From: Tepidanaerobacter acetatoxydans_A
GTDB lineage: Bacteria; Bacillota; Thermosediminibacteria; Thermosediminibacterales; Tepidanaerobacteraceae
Reading direction: 5' to 3'
Length of the DNA: 44,948 bases
Assembly: GCA_022840405.1 (NCBI GenBank)
Contig: JALHJR010000012.1
Location: 1 to 44,948, forward strand
Made by a program: the position numbers and the translations under genes. Under the pieces are notes generated by a model that was given only the letters and a program-made list of their open reading frames with translations, was not told where the DNA came from and searched no databases. Below, piece after piece: positions 33,440 through 41,835 of this stretch. Numbering within the stretch: the stretch's first letter is position 1; every line of letters starts with the position of its first letter.

Positions 33440-34762
33440 ATGATTAAAACCTTCAAAGGAGGTATACATCCTCCATATAATAAAGATTTGACAAAAAACA
33501 AACCAATTGAAAAGGCTGTCCTGCCTAAGAAGGTTACAATTCCTATGGGCATGCATATAGGTGCTCCGTGCGAGCCGATAGTAAAAGTCGGAGATTTGGT
33601 TAAGAAAGGTCAAAAGGTTGGAGAGGCAAAAGCCTTTGTGTCAGCACCTGTTCATGCCAGTGTTTCGGGGAAAGTAGTTGCTGTAGAACCTAGGTCTTGG
33701 CCGGGTGGAGGACTAATGATGTCGGTTGTTATCGAATCTGACGGAAATGACGAATTATTTGAAGGTGTAGTACCTTCTAAACCAATTGAACAATTGACAC
33801 CGGATGAGATAAAAAACCTTATAAGAGAAGCCGGAATAACAGGCCTTGGCGGTGCCGGTTTCCCTACTCAGGTTAAATTATCTGTACCTCCGGAAAAGAA
33901 TGTTGATACTATTATTGTAAATGCTGCCGAATGTGAGCCATACATTACGGCAGACCATAGACTGTTACTTGAACGCCCTGAAGATGTCATATTTGGTCTT
34001 GAGGCCATTATGAAGGCAACGGGTGTCAAAAAAAGCTTCATAGGAATAGAAGACAATAAACCGGATGCGATAGATTCAATCAGCAAAGCAATTGCAGGCA
34101 AGCAAGGTATTGAAGTAGTGGTTTTAGCTACTAAATACCCACAAGGTGGTGAAAAACAGCTAATAAAAGCTGTTACCGGTCGAGAAGTTCCTTCAGGCGG
34201 TCTGCCTATGGATGTAGGGGTTATCGTAAACAATGCTGGGACATGTGCAGCTATTGCAAGTGCATTGAAGACCGGCATGCCTTTGATTGAAAGGATAACT
34301 ACGGTAACCGGCTCAGGAATAAAGGAACCTAAGAACCTTTTAATAAGGATTGGGACTCCCTTGATAGATATTATGGAACAGTGTGGCGGTTTTAAAGGTA
34401 CACCGGGTAAAGTTCTTATGGGAGGCCCTATGATGGGATTGGCTCAATCTGAGCTGGATGTGCCGGCGATAAAAGGTACTTCAGGTATATTAGTCTTGGA
34501 AAAGTCGGATGTTAAGTTATTTGAACCTTTACCATGCATCAGATGTGCCCGATGCGTTGATACATGTCCCATAAATCTTTTGCCGACAAATCTTGCTAAA
34601 TTTACTGAAAGAGGCATGTGGGCAGAAGCAGAAAATTACCATGCATTAGATTGCATCGAGTGCGGATGCTGCTCATACGTATGCCCGGCTCATATACCAT
34701 TAACTCAGCATATAAGAGTTGCCAAGAGTCATATTATAGCATTGAAGAAGAAAAATAAATAA
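33440..34762 (+). CDS. rnfC: Rnf complex subunit RnfC
   Basis: RnfC is the peripheral NADH-side subunit of Rnf, which couples ferredoxin oxidation and NAD+ reduction to Na+ or H+ export. The 440-residue protein shows the RnfC N-terminal barrel-sandwich (FKGGIHPP, VSAPVHASVSGKVV), the NuoF-like region ITGLGGAGFPTQVKL (133-147) and NAAECEPY. Two ferredoxin motifs lie near the C-terminus (Cys366/369/372/376 and Cys405/408/411/415). It lacks the long alanine-rich tail of proteobacterial RnfC, as usual for Clostridia. AAGGAAGAGGTGA precedes the ATG. The 230-bp upstream gap has an AT-rich palindrome (33239-33255) and no promoter I could fix. Confidence 0.97.
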   Translation: MIKTFKGGIHPPYNKDLTKNKPIEKAVLPKKVTIPMGMHIGAPCEPIVKVGDLVKKGQKVGEAKAFVSAPVHASVSGKVVAVEPRSWPGGGLMMSVVIESDGNDELFEGVVPSKPIEQLTPDEIKNLIREAGITGLGGAGFPTQVKLSVPPEKNVDTIIVNAAECEPYITADHRLLLERPEDVIFGLEAIMKATGVKKSFIGIEDNKPDAIDSISKAIAGKQGIEVVVLATKYPQGGEKQLIKAVTGREVPSGGLPMDVGVIVNNAGTCAAIASALKTGMPLIERITTVTGSGIKEPKNLLIRIGTPLIDIMEQCGGFKGTPGKVLMGGPMMGLAQSELDVPAIKGTSGILVLEKSDVKLFEPLPCIRCARCVDTCPINLLPTNLAKFTERGMWAEAENYHALDCIECGCCSYVCPAHIPLTQHIRVAKSHIIALKKKNK

Positions 34763-34835
34763 AAAATAAACTTTTCAGTAAAATTATTTAACTGTTCACG
34801 CTTAAACAAAGTAACGAGATGGGAGGTAGTTATGG

Positions 34836-35759
34836 ATGGATGATTATAAGTTAATTACCACGTCTTCTCCTCATATACATTCGGGAGAAAGTGTTTCGGG
34901 AATAATGTTCAGTGTAGCAATAGCATTATTATTGCCTACCCTTGCTGGAATATATTATTTCGGCTTTCGAGCCTTAGCTCTTGTTATGATAACTAGCCTT
35001 TCAGCAATACTGACTGAAGCTGTGTTTCAAAAGCTAAGGAATAAGCCTATTACTATAACAGACGGCAGTGCCTTGGTAACCGGTATGCTATTGGCTCTTA
35101 ATTTACCGCCGGGTCTGCCTTATTGGATGGCTGTAGTTGGTGCGGTAGCAGCAATCGCTTTGGGAAAACAGATTTATGGTGGTTTAGGCTCAAATCCGTT
35201 TAATCCTGCTCTTATCGGCAGAGTATTTTTAATGATATCATTTACAACTCCGATGACTACGTGGATAAATCCTGTTGATGGTACTACGGGAGCAACTCCA
35301 CTTTCACTGATGAAGATGCAGGGAATCACAACGGATTATGCAAAGCTCTTTTTCGGGAATGTGGGAGGTTCTCTGGGAGAAACTTGTGCATTGCTTATTA
35401 TTATTGGCGGTATGTACCTTATATTTAAGGGATATGTTGATTGGAAAATACCGGCGAGCTACCTGGGAACTGTAGCGATTCTATCAGTAATCCTTGGTCA
35501 AGATCCCATTTTCCATTTGCTTTCAGGAGGCCTTATGCTAGGAGCTTTCTTTATGGCAACGGATATGGTAACAACACCGCTGAGCGGGCTTGGTAAACTA
35601 ATTTTTGGTATTGGAGCGGGCTTATTTACCGTTCTTATAAGATTTTATGGAGGATATCCTGAAGGCGTATCTTTTTCCATTCTTCTGATGAATGCTTTTA
35701 CCCCGTTGATAAATCGCTTTACTGTACCTAAAATCTATGGGGAGGTGAAAGCCAAATGA
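34836..35759 (+). CDS. rnfD: Rnf complex subunit RnfD, flavinylated membrane subunit
   Basis: This 307-residue integral membrane subunit carries covalent FMN. The attachment motif TTGATPL (150-156) gives Thr154 as the expected site. It has about nine to ten hydrophobic segments and the conserved ITDGSALVTGMLLALNLPPGLP and GGLGSNPFNPALIGRVFL. An ATG four bases upstream is out of frame and stops after three codons, so the ATG at 34836, nine bases from GGGAGG, is used. Its end overlaps rnfG by four bases (ATGA). Confidence 0.96.
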   Translation: MDDYKLITTSSPHIHSGESVSGIMFSVAIALLLPTLAGIYYFGFRALALVMITSLSAILTEAVFQKLRNKPITITDGSALVTGMLLALNLPPGLPYWMAVVGAVAAIALGKQIYGGLGSNPFNPALIGRVFLMISFTTPMTTWINPVDGTTGATPLSLMKMQGITTDYAKLFFGNVGGSLGETCALLIIIGGMYLIFKGYVDWKIPASYLGTVAILSVILGQDPIFHLLSGGLMLGAFFMATDMVTTPLSGLGKLIFGIGAGLFTVLIRFYGGYPEGVSFSILLMNAFTPLINRFTVPKIYGEVKAK

Positions 35760-36298
35760 ATCAGTATGCAAAAATGATTATAGTTCTTATGATTATTTCT
35801 ATTGCATCCGGAGCTGTGCTGGCATTATCCTATGAAGTAACGAATCCGAAAATTCAGGAACAGGCAAGGCAAAAATTAGAACAATCGGTGCTTAAAGTAA
35901 TTCCTGGTGCTGCAAAGATGGAAGTAGTCCAAAAAGAAGACATGACAATTTACTTAGGCCTTGATGAACAGGGCAACAAGAAGGGGATTGCATTTAAAGC
36001 TGTCGGTTTGGGTTTTAATGGGGCTATTGAGCTGATGGTGGGTTATAACCCTTCGGAAGGCAAGCTTACAGGTGTAGAAGTTCTTTCAATGAGTGAAACC
36101 CCCGGTCTTGGTGCAAAAATAAAGGAAGAGGCTTTCACAAAACAGTTTAATGGGAAATCAGTAGAAGATAAATTCATTGCCAAAGAAGATGTGCAGGCAA
36201 TATCAGGTGCCACAATATCTTCCACAGCCGTAGCGAAGGCAGTCAAAACTTCACTGGATAATGTTGTGAAAATATATCCTGTGGGAGGCGATTTCTAG
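35756..36298 (+). CDS. rnfG: Rnf complex subunit RnfG, flavinylated
   Basis: The 180-residue subunit has one N-terminal membrane span (about 7-27) and an outer FMN-binding domain. The flavinylation motif SGATISS starts at Ser150, with Thr153 as the expected FMN attachment residue. ETPGLGAKI is also diagnostic. It accepts electrons on the outer face, as ApbE itself is exported. GAGGTGA precedes the ATG. Confidence 0.96.
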   Translation: MNQYAKMIIVLMIISIASGAVLALSYEVTNPKIQEQARQKLEQSVLKVIPGAAKMEVVQKEDMTIYLGLDEQGNKKGIAFKAVGLGFNGAIELMVGYNPSEGKLTGVEVLSMSETPGLGAKIKEEAFTKQFNGKSVEDKFIAKEDVQAISGATISSTAVAKAVKTSLDNVVKIYPVGGDF

Positions 36299-36300
36299 TC

Positions 36301-36897
36301 ATGCAATTATTTAAGGATTTTATTAACGGTATATGGAATGAAAACCCAATATTTAGAATGGTCATAGGAATTTGTTCTGCATTGGCTGTAACTACTGCCG
36401 CAAACAACGGCATTGCAATGGGTATGGCAATGACTTTTGTGCTAACATGTTCTAGCATATTAATATCATTACTTAGAAATATAATTCCTGCGAAGGTTAG
36501 AATACCCTGTTATATTATAGTAGTTGCAACCTTTACTACAGTTGTTGACCTTTTTATGAAAGCATATTTTCCATCATTATATGAGGTTATGGGAATATTT
36601 ATTCCTCTCATTGTAGTAAACTGCATTGTCTTGGCACGAGCCGAAGCCTTTGCATCAAAGGTGGGACCTGTTCGAGCCACGGCCGATGCTTTAGGGATGG
36701 GTTTAGGCTACACATGGGCTATTACCTTAATCAGTATGATAAGAGAATTGATGGGAGCAGGGACGCTATTTGGTTATCCTCTAATGGGAGAAGGCTTTAC
36801 TCCTTGGACAATTATGATAATGCCTCCCGGTGCCTTTATTGTAATGGGTATATTGGTGGGATTAATGAATATGATTACCAGAAAGCAAGTTGAATAA
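36301..36897 (+). CDS. rnfE: Rnf complex subunit RnfE
   Basis: This 198-residue membrane subunit of the RnfA/E (NqrD/E) family has six predicted spans. It has the typical FKDFINGIWNENPIFRMVIGICSALAVTT N-terminus and the VVNCIVLARAEAFASK motif, whose Cys is the conserved membrane iron ligand in this family. It follows rnfG by two bases, with GGGAGG as ribosome binding site. Confidence 0.95.
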   Translation: MQLFKDFINGIWNENPIFRMVIGICSALAVTTAANNGIAMGMAMTFVLTCSSILISLLRNIIPAKVRIPCYIIVVATFTTVVDLFMKAYFPSLYEVMGIFIPLIVVNCIVLARAEAFASKVGPVRATADALGMGLGYTWAITLISMIRELMGAGTLFGYPLMGEGFTPWTIMIMPPGAFIVMGILVGLMNMITRKQVE

Positions 36898-36928
36898 ACT
36901 GATAGCCATTGAAGGGGTGTGGTGACAG

Positions 36929-37519
36929 ATGGCAAAAGAATTGTTTTTCATTATAATAGGTTCAATTTTTGTTAACAATTTTGTATTTTCAAGATTTCTG
37001 GGAGAGTGTCCCTTTCTAGGTGTTTCAAATAAAACTGAAACTGCTATCGGAATGGGTATAGCAACAACCTTTGTTTTGACTATGACAGCAGTAGCAGCTT
37101 ATTTTATACAAAACTATGTATTAGCACCTTTTGGGCTAGAACCCTTTTTACAGATAGTTTCCTTTATCTTAGTAATAGCGTCATTGGTGCAGCTGGTGGA
37201 AATGGTAATATTAAAGGTAAGTCCGGCCTTATATAACGCCTTTGGCATTTTCTTGCCTTTAATAACTACCAACTGTATAGTAATGGCAGTAGCTCTTCTA
37301 ATACCAATGAACAATTACAATCTTATAAAAAGCATTGCACTTGGTTTAGGAGCTGGTTTGGGATTTACATTGGCTCTAGCATTGATGTCCGGTATTCGCG
37401 AAGACTTAGAGTTTGCGGATGTCCCGGAAACTTTAAGAGGACCGGCCATAGTTTTTATTACGGCAGGCCTGCTGTCTTTAATATTTTTAGGATTTACGGG
37501 ACTTGTTCCATTAGCATAA
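36929..37519 (+). CDS. rnfA: Rnf complex subunit RnfA
   Basis: The 196-residue membrane subunit is the paralogue and partner of RnfE; together they form the pseudo-symmetric core and ion path. Diagnostic segments are NNFVFSRFLGECPFLGVSNK, with the conserved Cys of the first half, and LPLITTNCIVMAVALL, with the second. Six predicted spans are present. The ATG follows GGGGTGTGGTGA. Confidence 0.95.
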   Translation: MAKELFFIIIGSIFVNNFVFSRFLGECPFLGVSNKTETAIGMGIATTFVLTMTAVAAYFIQNYVLAPFGLEPFLQIVSFILVIASLVQLVEMVILKVSPALYNAFGIFLPLITTNCIVMAVALLIPMNNYNLIKSIALGLGAGLGFTLALALMSGIREDLEFADVPETLRGPAIVFITAGLLSLIFLGFTGLVPLA

Positions 37520-37544
37520 ATACCGGAGGAGGGAGGTAAATAAA

Positions 37545-38582
37545 ATGGCGAATATAATAATAACTTCCGTACTAAGCATGGGCGGTTTGGGTTTGTTATT
37601 GGGCGGAGGGCTTGCTCTTGCGTCTAAAAAGCTGGCTGTAGAAACAGACCCGAGAGTTGATGCCATAATTGAGGCCTTGCCCGGAGCTAACTGTGGTGCA
37701 TGCGGATACCCCGGCTGTTCAGGTTTGGCTAAAGCAATTGTGGAAGGTAAGGCTCCAGTTAATACTTGTCCTGTTGGAGGCGCACCTGTTGCTGAAAAAA
37801 TAGCAAAAATCATGGGTATGGATGAGGCTATAGCTTCAACAAAGAGAAAGGTAGCCAGAGTTTTATGCCAAGGAGGAAAGACCGAAGCTAAGCTTAAATC
37901 TGAGTATCATGGAATAAAAACATGCAAAGCTGCATCTATGATAAATAATGGTCCTAAGGCATGCCCATTTGCGTGTATAGGATTTGGTGATTGTAAAAAA
38001 GTTTGTCCTGTGGGCGCCATAACTATGAGTAGGAATGGTCTACCATATGTAGATGAACAAAAATGCATTGGCTGCGGGCTTTGTGTGCAAGAATGTCCAA
38101 AGGATGTTTTGGCTTTGATTCCTGAAAAAAATGAGGTTCGTGTAAGTTGCCGAGCCACCATGAAAGCAAAAGACACCAGAGCCGTATGCAGTATTGGATG
38201 TATAGCTTGCAAACAATGCGAGAAAGTATGCCCTTTTGATGCCATACATGTTAACAATAATGTAGCGATGATTGACTATGAAAAATGCCGTAATTGCATG
38301 TTGTGTGTAGAAAAATGTCCTACCGGAACTATAACATCGACTTTTACTGAACGAAAAAAGGCTGTTATTATAGAAGAAAAATGCATTGGGTGTACACTAT
38401 GTGCAAAAAATTGCCCGGTGAATGCAATCTCAGGCGAGGTAAAAAAGGTGCATAAAGTCGACCAAGATATATGTATCGGTTGTGGTATATGTCAAGAGAA
38501 ATGCCGCAAAGATGCCATCAAAATGGTGAGAAATGGCCAAAAAGATATAAGTAATTGTGATACTTGTGCTGCCGTAAAATGA
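37545..38582 (+). CDS. rnfB: Rnf complex subunit RnfB, multi-cluster ferredoxin acceptor
   Basis: RnfB takes electrons from reduced ferredoxin. The 345-residue protein has an N-terminal membrane helix and the [4Fe-4S] motif C-x2-C-x4-C-x16-C (Cys50, 53, 58, 75). A run of six ferredoxin-like cysteine motifs follows, such as CIGCGLCVQECP, CIACKQCEKVCP, CRNCMLCVEKCP and CIGCTLCAKNCP. This is more than the two of proteobacterial RnfB but typical of acetogen and clostridial forms. It is the last gene of the operon, as usual in rnfCDGEAB, and is followed by a terminator. Confidence 0.96.
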   Translation: MANIIITSVLSMGGLGLLLGGGLALASKKLAVETDPRVDAIIEALPGANCGACGYPGCSGLAKAIVEGKAPVNTCPVGGAPVAEKIAKIMGMDEAIASTKRKVARVLCQGGKTEAKLKSEYHGIKTCKAASMINNGPKACPFACIGFGDCKKVCPVGAITMSRNGLPYVDEQKCIGCGLCVQECPKDVLALIPEKNEVRVSCRATMKAKDTRAVCSIGCIACKQCEKVCPFDAIHVNNNVAMIDYEKCRNCMLCVEKCPTGTITSTFTERKKAVIIEEKCIGCTLCAKNCPVNAISGEVKKVHKVDQDICIGCGICQEKCRKDAIKMVRNGQKDISNCDTCAAVK

Positions 38583-38650
38583 TAGAAAATGCAAATGTAA
38601 ATCGAGTATGATGTGTTTGCTGAAAAATTATATAAAACTTAGCATATAGA

Positions 38651-38680
38651 GCCTTCGGTTTTTACCGAAGGCTTTTATTT
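38651..38680 (+). terminator. Rho-independent terminator after rnfB
   Basis: GCCTTCGGT (38651-38659) and ACCGAAGGC (38664-38672) form a perfect hairpin followed by TTTTATTT. The convergent cotJC stop codon lies inside its tail, so read-through from either side is probably limited. Confidence 0.93.
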
Positions 38681-39251
38681 AATATACATGTTTTTTATCC
38701 AAGTATTCCCTTACGAGCATCAGTGTCTCCCCAAAACGTTGAAAATGAACGACTTCCCTTTCTCTCAAAAATGAGAGGGCAGCAATTATACCTGGGTCAT
38801 CTGTCAGATTTATTAGATGTTCATAGGTAGTTCGGGCCTTTTGTTCAGCTGCCATGTCTTCGTGCAAGTCAGTTATTGGATCTCCTGTTGACTGTATATA
38901 TGCAGCCGTCCATGGAACTCCTGCCGCATCAGCAGGGTAAAGGGCATTATCGTGCTGGGCGTAATAATCGCCTAAACCGGCTCTCCTCATTTGTTCAGGA
39001 GTAGCCCCGTCAGTAAGCTTATATATTAGTGTACCGATAATTTCCCAGTGGGCAAATTCTTCGGTTCCTATATCTGTTAATACAGCTTTAGCCTGCGGTA
39101 TCGGCATGGTGTAGCGCTGAGTTAGATATCTTACAGCAGCGGAAAGTTCGCTATCGGGGCCTCCATACTGAGCGTAAAGAAATTTGGCCATACCTAAATC
39201 TGTACGCGAAACATTGGCAGGATATTGAAGTTTTTTCTCATAATACCACAT
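38679..39251 (-). CDS. cotJC: Spore coat protein CotJC, manganese catalase family
   Basis: CotJC is a manganese-catalase-like protein of the spore coat. The 190-residue protein has the ferritin-like four-helix pattern with metal-ligand candidates, including TDIGTEEFAHWEIIGTLI and HEDMAAEQKARTTYEHLI, and a final REREVVHFQRFGETL. The start YEKKLQYPANVSRTDLGMAKFLYAQYGGPDSELSAA is characteristic. GGGAGGG precedes the ATG, and the gene overlaps cotJB by 14 bases. Confidence 0.93.
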   Translation of the reverse strand: MWYYEKKLQYPANVSRTDLGMAKFLYAQYGGPDSELSAAVRYLTQRYTMPIPQAKAVLTDIGTEEFAHWEIIGTLIYKLTDGATPEQMRRAGLGDYYAQHDNALYPADAAGVPWTAAYIQSTGDPITDLHEDMAAEQKARTTYEHLINLTDDPGIIAALSFLREREVVHFQRFGETLMLVREYLDKKHVY

Positions 39252-39519
39252 CGCTTTCCCTCCCTAAATATTGTATTTCCCATGGCCAAGGTTCATTTAT
39301 ATACTCATATGGAAACCCTGATATCGAATTGATATGCAAGGGACCATACTTTTCTTCATAGACGGTTTTTAGTTGATAAGATTTTTTTGCGAAACTATTA
39401 TGATCTTCTAAAGCTCTTTTTTCGTTCGGATGGGTATCCAAGAAAAGCCCCAATTCATAGAGCACAAAGTCTACCGCCATGATTTCTTTTAAAAGATTTA
39501 TCATATCTTTTGAATACAT
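39238..39519 (-). CDS. cotJB: Spore coat protein CotJB
   Basis: This 93-residue protein of the CotJB family contains LLKEIMAVDFVLYELGLFLDTHPNE and the diagnostic GPLHINS...WPWE ending. It is encoded between cotJA and cotJC in the standard order and is thought to act with CotJC in the coat. GAGGTGA precedes its ATG. Confidence 0.92.
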   Translation of the reverse strand: MYSKDMINLLKEIMAVDFVLYELGLFLDTHPNEKRALEDHNSFAKKSYQLKTVYEEKYGPLHINSISGFPYEYINEPWPWEIQYLGRESDVVL

Positions 39520-39538
39520 TCAAATCACCTCGCTAAAT

Positions 39539-39715
39539 CTATACTTTAGGTCTTACGGGATAGGGTCTATATAATTCAGGGAACAATGTCCCGCGCATTA
39601 ATGCTGCTTTTGGATCATAGGTTTCTCCGTAAACTTGAATGGGAATATAAACTTCGGCAAGTTTATAGGCAGCAAATAACCCTTTTTCCTTACCAACATC
39701 TTCAGGTACTGACAT
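39539..39715 (-). CDS. cotJA: Spore coat associated protein CotJA
   Basis: This 58-residue protein is recognised by YIPIQVYGETYDPKAALMRGTLFPELYRPY, the CotJA family core. The ATG at 39715 follows AGGAGGGAG by six bases. It is the first gene of cotJABC. A possible sigma-E promoter upstream (GCATCC...CATAATAT on the minus strand) is too weak to annotate. The operon indicates a spore-forming host and sits between unrelated rnf and tyrosine lyase loci. Confidence 0.92.
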   Translation of the reverse strand: MSVPEDVGKEKGLFAAYKLAEVYIPIQVYGETYDPKAALMRGTLFPELYRPYPVRPKV

Positions 39716-39971
39716 GTTATCTCCCTCCTAGGAATTCATATATTATGTTGAGTCTCATAGCAGGATGCCTTTCAATACCATACTATTCCTTGGGTATATA
39801 TTTGGTGTAAGTTCTAATAGAAATTGGATAACCATGATATATAAATGAAAAACCTTTAAAATAGCTTATACTATATATGATGAGAATTTTCATATATTCA
39901 TGATACCTTAACATTCCAAAATCAAAAAGAAAGCTGATGGGCTTTCAACCTATAACAATTAATCTACACCT

Positions 39972-40000
39972 TTGATTATTTTTAATTTTTTTTATATAAT
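39972..40000 (+). promoter_or_regulatory. Sigma-A promoter for the TyrR-like regulator
   Basis: A -35 TTGATT (39972-39977) and a perfect -10 TATAAT (39995-40000) are 17 bp apart, about 70 bp upstream of the TTG start. The rest of the 353-bp gap to cotJA holds a small stem (GAAAGC at 39929-39934 with GCTTTC at 39941-39946) and no coding sequence I can support. Confidence 0.7.
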
Positions 40001-40068
40001 TAACTTTGATATTTGAGACAGATAGTTTATTTTCAGGGTTTTAGAAATAATTTTGGGAGGGGAAGAAG

Positions 40069-41646
40069 TTGGGTCCAAGCAAAAGCAAGAAGAGTAAGAG
40101 AATAAGGTTTATTGGAATTGAAAATAGAGTAGGTATGGCTAACGATATCTTGCAGGCAATAGCTTCTTACAACCTTAATATTATGACAATGGAAGTTAAT
40201 CCACCATATATGTCGGTACAGGTAGAGTGGGGTGATATTTGTTGGGATGATTTTAAAGAGCATATGCAAAAAAATATAAAAGAAATCCATGATATAATAG
40301 AAATTAACATGATGGACTATGAAAAACAGCAAAAGGAACTGCAGACAGTAGTAAACAGCATGAATGATGGCATTATAGCTGTTGATAGCTATGGTAGTAT
40401 AGTTTACTTTAATACTAAAGCCAAAATGATTTTTAACCTAAACGAAAATGATATTAATCAGAATATTAATGAAATAATTCCCAAAAATGTCTATGACCCA
40501 CAACTTGATATAGAAGATAGAGATGGGGTTGAATTAAATGCTACATTTAGAAATAAAAAAGTAAATATAATTTCGGATATAAGAATTATAAAAAATGATA
40601 TGGAAGTTAAAACAGGTGCTTTAATAATTTTAAGAGAAATGACAGATATAAGACGTTTAATGCATTCTATAACTCGACCTTCAATGATGACATTTGACGA
40701 TATAATAGGGGAAAGCAGAGCATTAAAGGAGACTATAAGTATCGCAAAATCAGTAGCACCAAGCAATTCTAGCGTAATGATTCGAGGAGAAAGCGGGACG
40801 GGAAAAGAGCTTTTTGCTCGGGCAATACATGTAGAAAGTAATCGATGCAGCGGACCATTTGTTGCAGTTAATTGTGCAGCGATTCCCGATACTTTACTGG
40901 AAAGTGAATTTTTCGGATATGAGAGAGGTGCTTTTACTGGGGCAAGTTCTTCGGGTAAACAGGGGTTTTTTGAACTGGCGACCTACGGAACATTATTTCT
41001 TGATGAAATAGGTGATTTACCGACGCATCTTCAAGCCAAAATACTGCGGGCTATTCAAGAACAAAAGATTCGCCGAATTGGTGGAAAAAATGAAATAAAA
41101 ATTGATGTAAGGATAATTTCTGCCACTCATAGAAATTTAGAAAAAATGATCAAAGAAGGAACTTTTCGCGAAGATCTATATTATCGATTAAATGTAATAC
41201 CTATATTTATTCCTCCGCTTAGAGAAAGAAAGGAAGATATAATTACATTAGCCGAACATTTCGTAGAAAATTTTGGCACAAATATGGGAAAAGAAAAGTT
41301 AGTCATTACACAAGAGGCATTAAATGAACTCCTAAACCACGACTGGCCGGGAAATGCAAGAGAATTACAGAATGTATTGGAAAGGGCGACTATTTTAGCA
41401 GAAGATAAAATAACTGAAGAACATTTACTTATAAGTAAAGCTGAGCAAATTAAGGCAAAAAAAAATAATCAAACAATAAAGGAAATATTACCGGTCGATT
41501 TACCTAAACTTTTAGCAGAAATAGAGCAAAATTATCTAGAAAAAGCCTATGAAGAATATCGATCTTCAAGGAAAATAGCGGAAGTTTTGAATATATCTCA
41601 TACTACCGTAATAAATAAAATCAAAAGATACGGTATATGTAAATAA
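40069..41646 (+). CDS. TyrR-like sigma-54-dependent transcriptional activator
   Basis: The 525-residue activator has an N-terminal ACT-like domain (about 10-80, IRFIGIENRVGMANDILQAIASYNLNI) that may bind an aromatic amino acid, then a PAS domain (about 88-195, MNDGIIAVDSYGSIVYFN). A complete sigma-54 AAA+ domain follows: Walker A GESGTGKE at 240-247, GAFTGA at 287-292, Walker B TLFLDEIGD at 308-316. The C-terminal TyrR/Fis-type helix-turn-helix reads SSRKIAEVLNISHTTVINKIKRYGI. An intact GAFTGA means it can contact sigma-54, unlike E. coli TyrR. Translation starts at TTG after GGGAGGGG. The next gene is tyrosine phenol-lyase with a sigma-54 promoter, the obvious target. Confidence 0.93.
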   Translation: MGPSKSKKSKRIRFIGIENRVGMANDILQAIASYNLNIMTMEVNPPYMSVQVEWGDICWDDFKEHMQKNIKEIHDIIEINMMDYEKQQKELQTVVNSMNDGIIAVDSYGSIVYFNTKAKMIFNLNENDINQNINEIIPKNVYDPQLDIEDRDGVELNATFRNKKVNIISDIRIIKNDMEVKTGALIILREMTDIRRLMHSITRPSMMTFDDIIGESRALKETISIAKSVAPSNSSVMIRGESGTGKELFARAIHVESNRCSGPFVAVNCAAIPDTLLESEFFGYERGAFTGASSSGKQGFFELATYGTLFLDEIGDLPTHLQAKILRAIQEQKIRRIGGKNEIKIDVRIISATHRNLEKMIKEGTFREDLYYRLNVIPIFIPPLRERKEDIITLAEHFVENFGTNMGKEKLVITQEALNELLNHDWPGNARELQNVLERATILAEDKITEEHLLISKAEQIKAKKNNQTIKEILPVDLPKLLAEIEQNYLEKAYEEYRSSRKIAEVLNISHTTVINKIKRYGICK

Positions 41647-41648
41647 TT

Positions 41649-41695
41649 TTTACAATTGTAAATATACATTACAATTTCTGTAAAAAAATTTTACA
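41649..41695. promoter_or_regulatory. Candidate upstream activator sites, TGTAAA palindromes
   Basis: Three TGTAAA-type palindromes overlap or adjoin: TTTACAATTGTAAA (41649-41662), TGTAAATATACATTACA (41657-41673) and TGTAAAAAAATTTTACA (41679-41695). The last two have centres 22 bp apart, two helical turns. The E. coli TyrR box is TGTAAA-N6-TTTACA, so a TyrR-like protein binding the N5 version is plausible. They lie about 70-110 bp upstream of the sigma-54 promoter, the usual place for activator sites. Confidence 0.7.
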
Positions 41696-41721
41696 GCTAT
41701 CTAAGGCACTGAAAAGCTGTA

Positions 41722-41759
41722 AGGCTAGGTATAAAGTGTTTCCTAGCCTATATTTTTTA
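41722..41759 (+). terminator. Terminator of the TyrR-like regulator gene
   Basis: AGGCTAGG (41722-41729) pairs with CCTAGCCT (41742-41749), followed by a T-rich tract. It lies between the activator sites and the sigma-54 promoter, insulating the lyase gene from read-through. Confidence 0.85.
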
Positions 41760-41776
41760 TTGGCACGATTATTGCG
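41760..41776 (+). promoter_or_regulatory. Sigma-54 (-24/-12) promoter for tyrosine phenol-lyase
   Basis: TTGGCACGATTATTGCG matches the sigma-54 consensus TGGCAC-N5-TTGC exactly, with correct GG-to-GC spacing. It is about 60 bp upstream of the lyase start codon and directly downstream of a gene for a sigma-54 activator. Confidence 0.9.
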
Positions 41777-41835
41777 TTTGTACAACAACGAAAGACAAAA
41801 GTCTTTGTGAATAACTTTTTAAGGAGGAATATTAC

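Noticed and set aside
39760..39800. Sigma-E promoter for cotJABC
   Set aside because: Sporulation control is expected from the family, but the -35 and -10 matches are too poor to fix a position.
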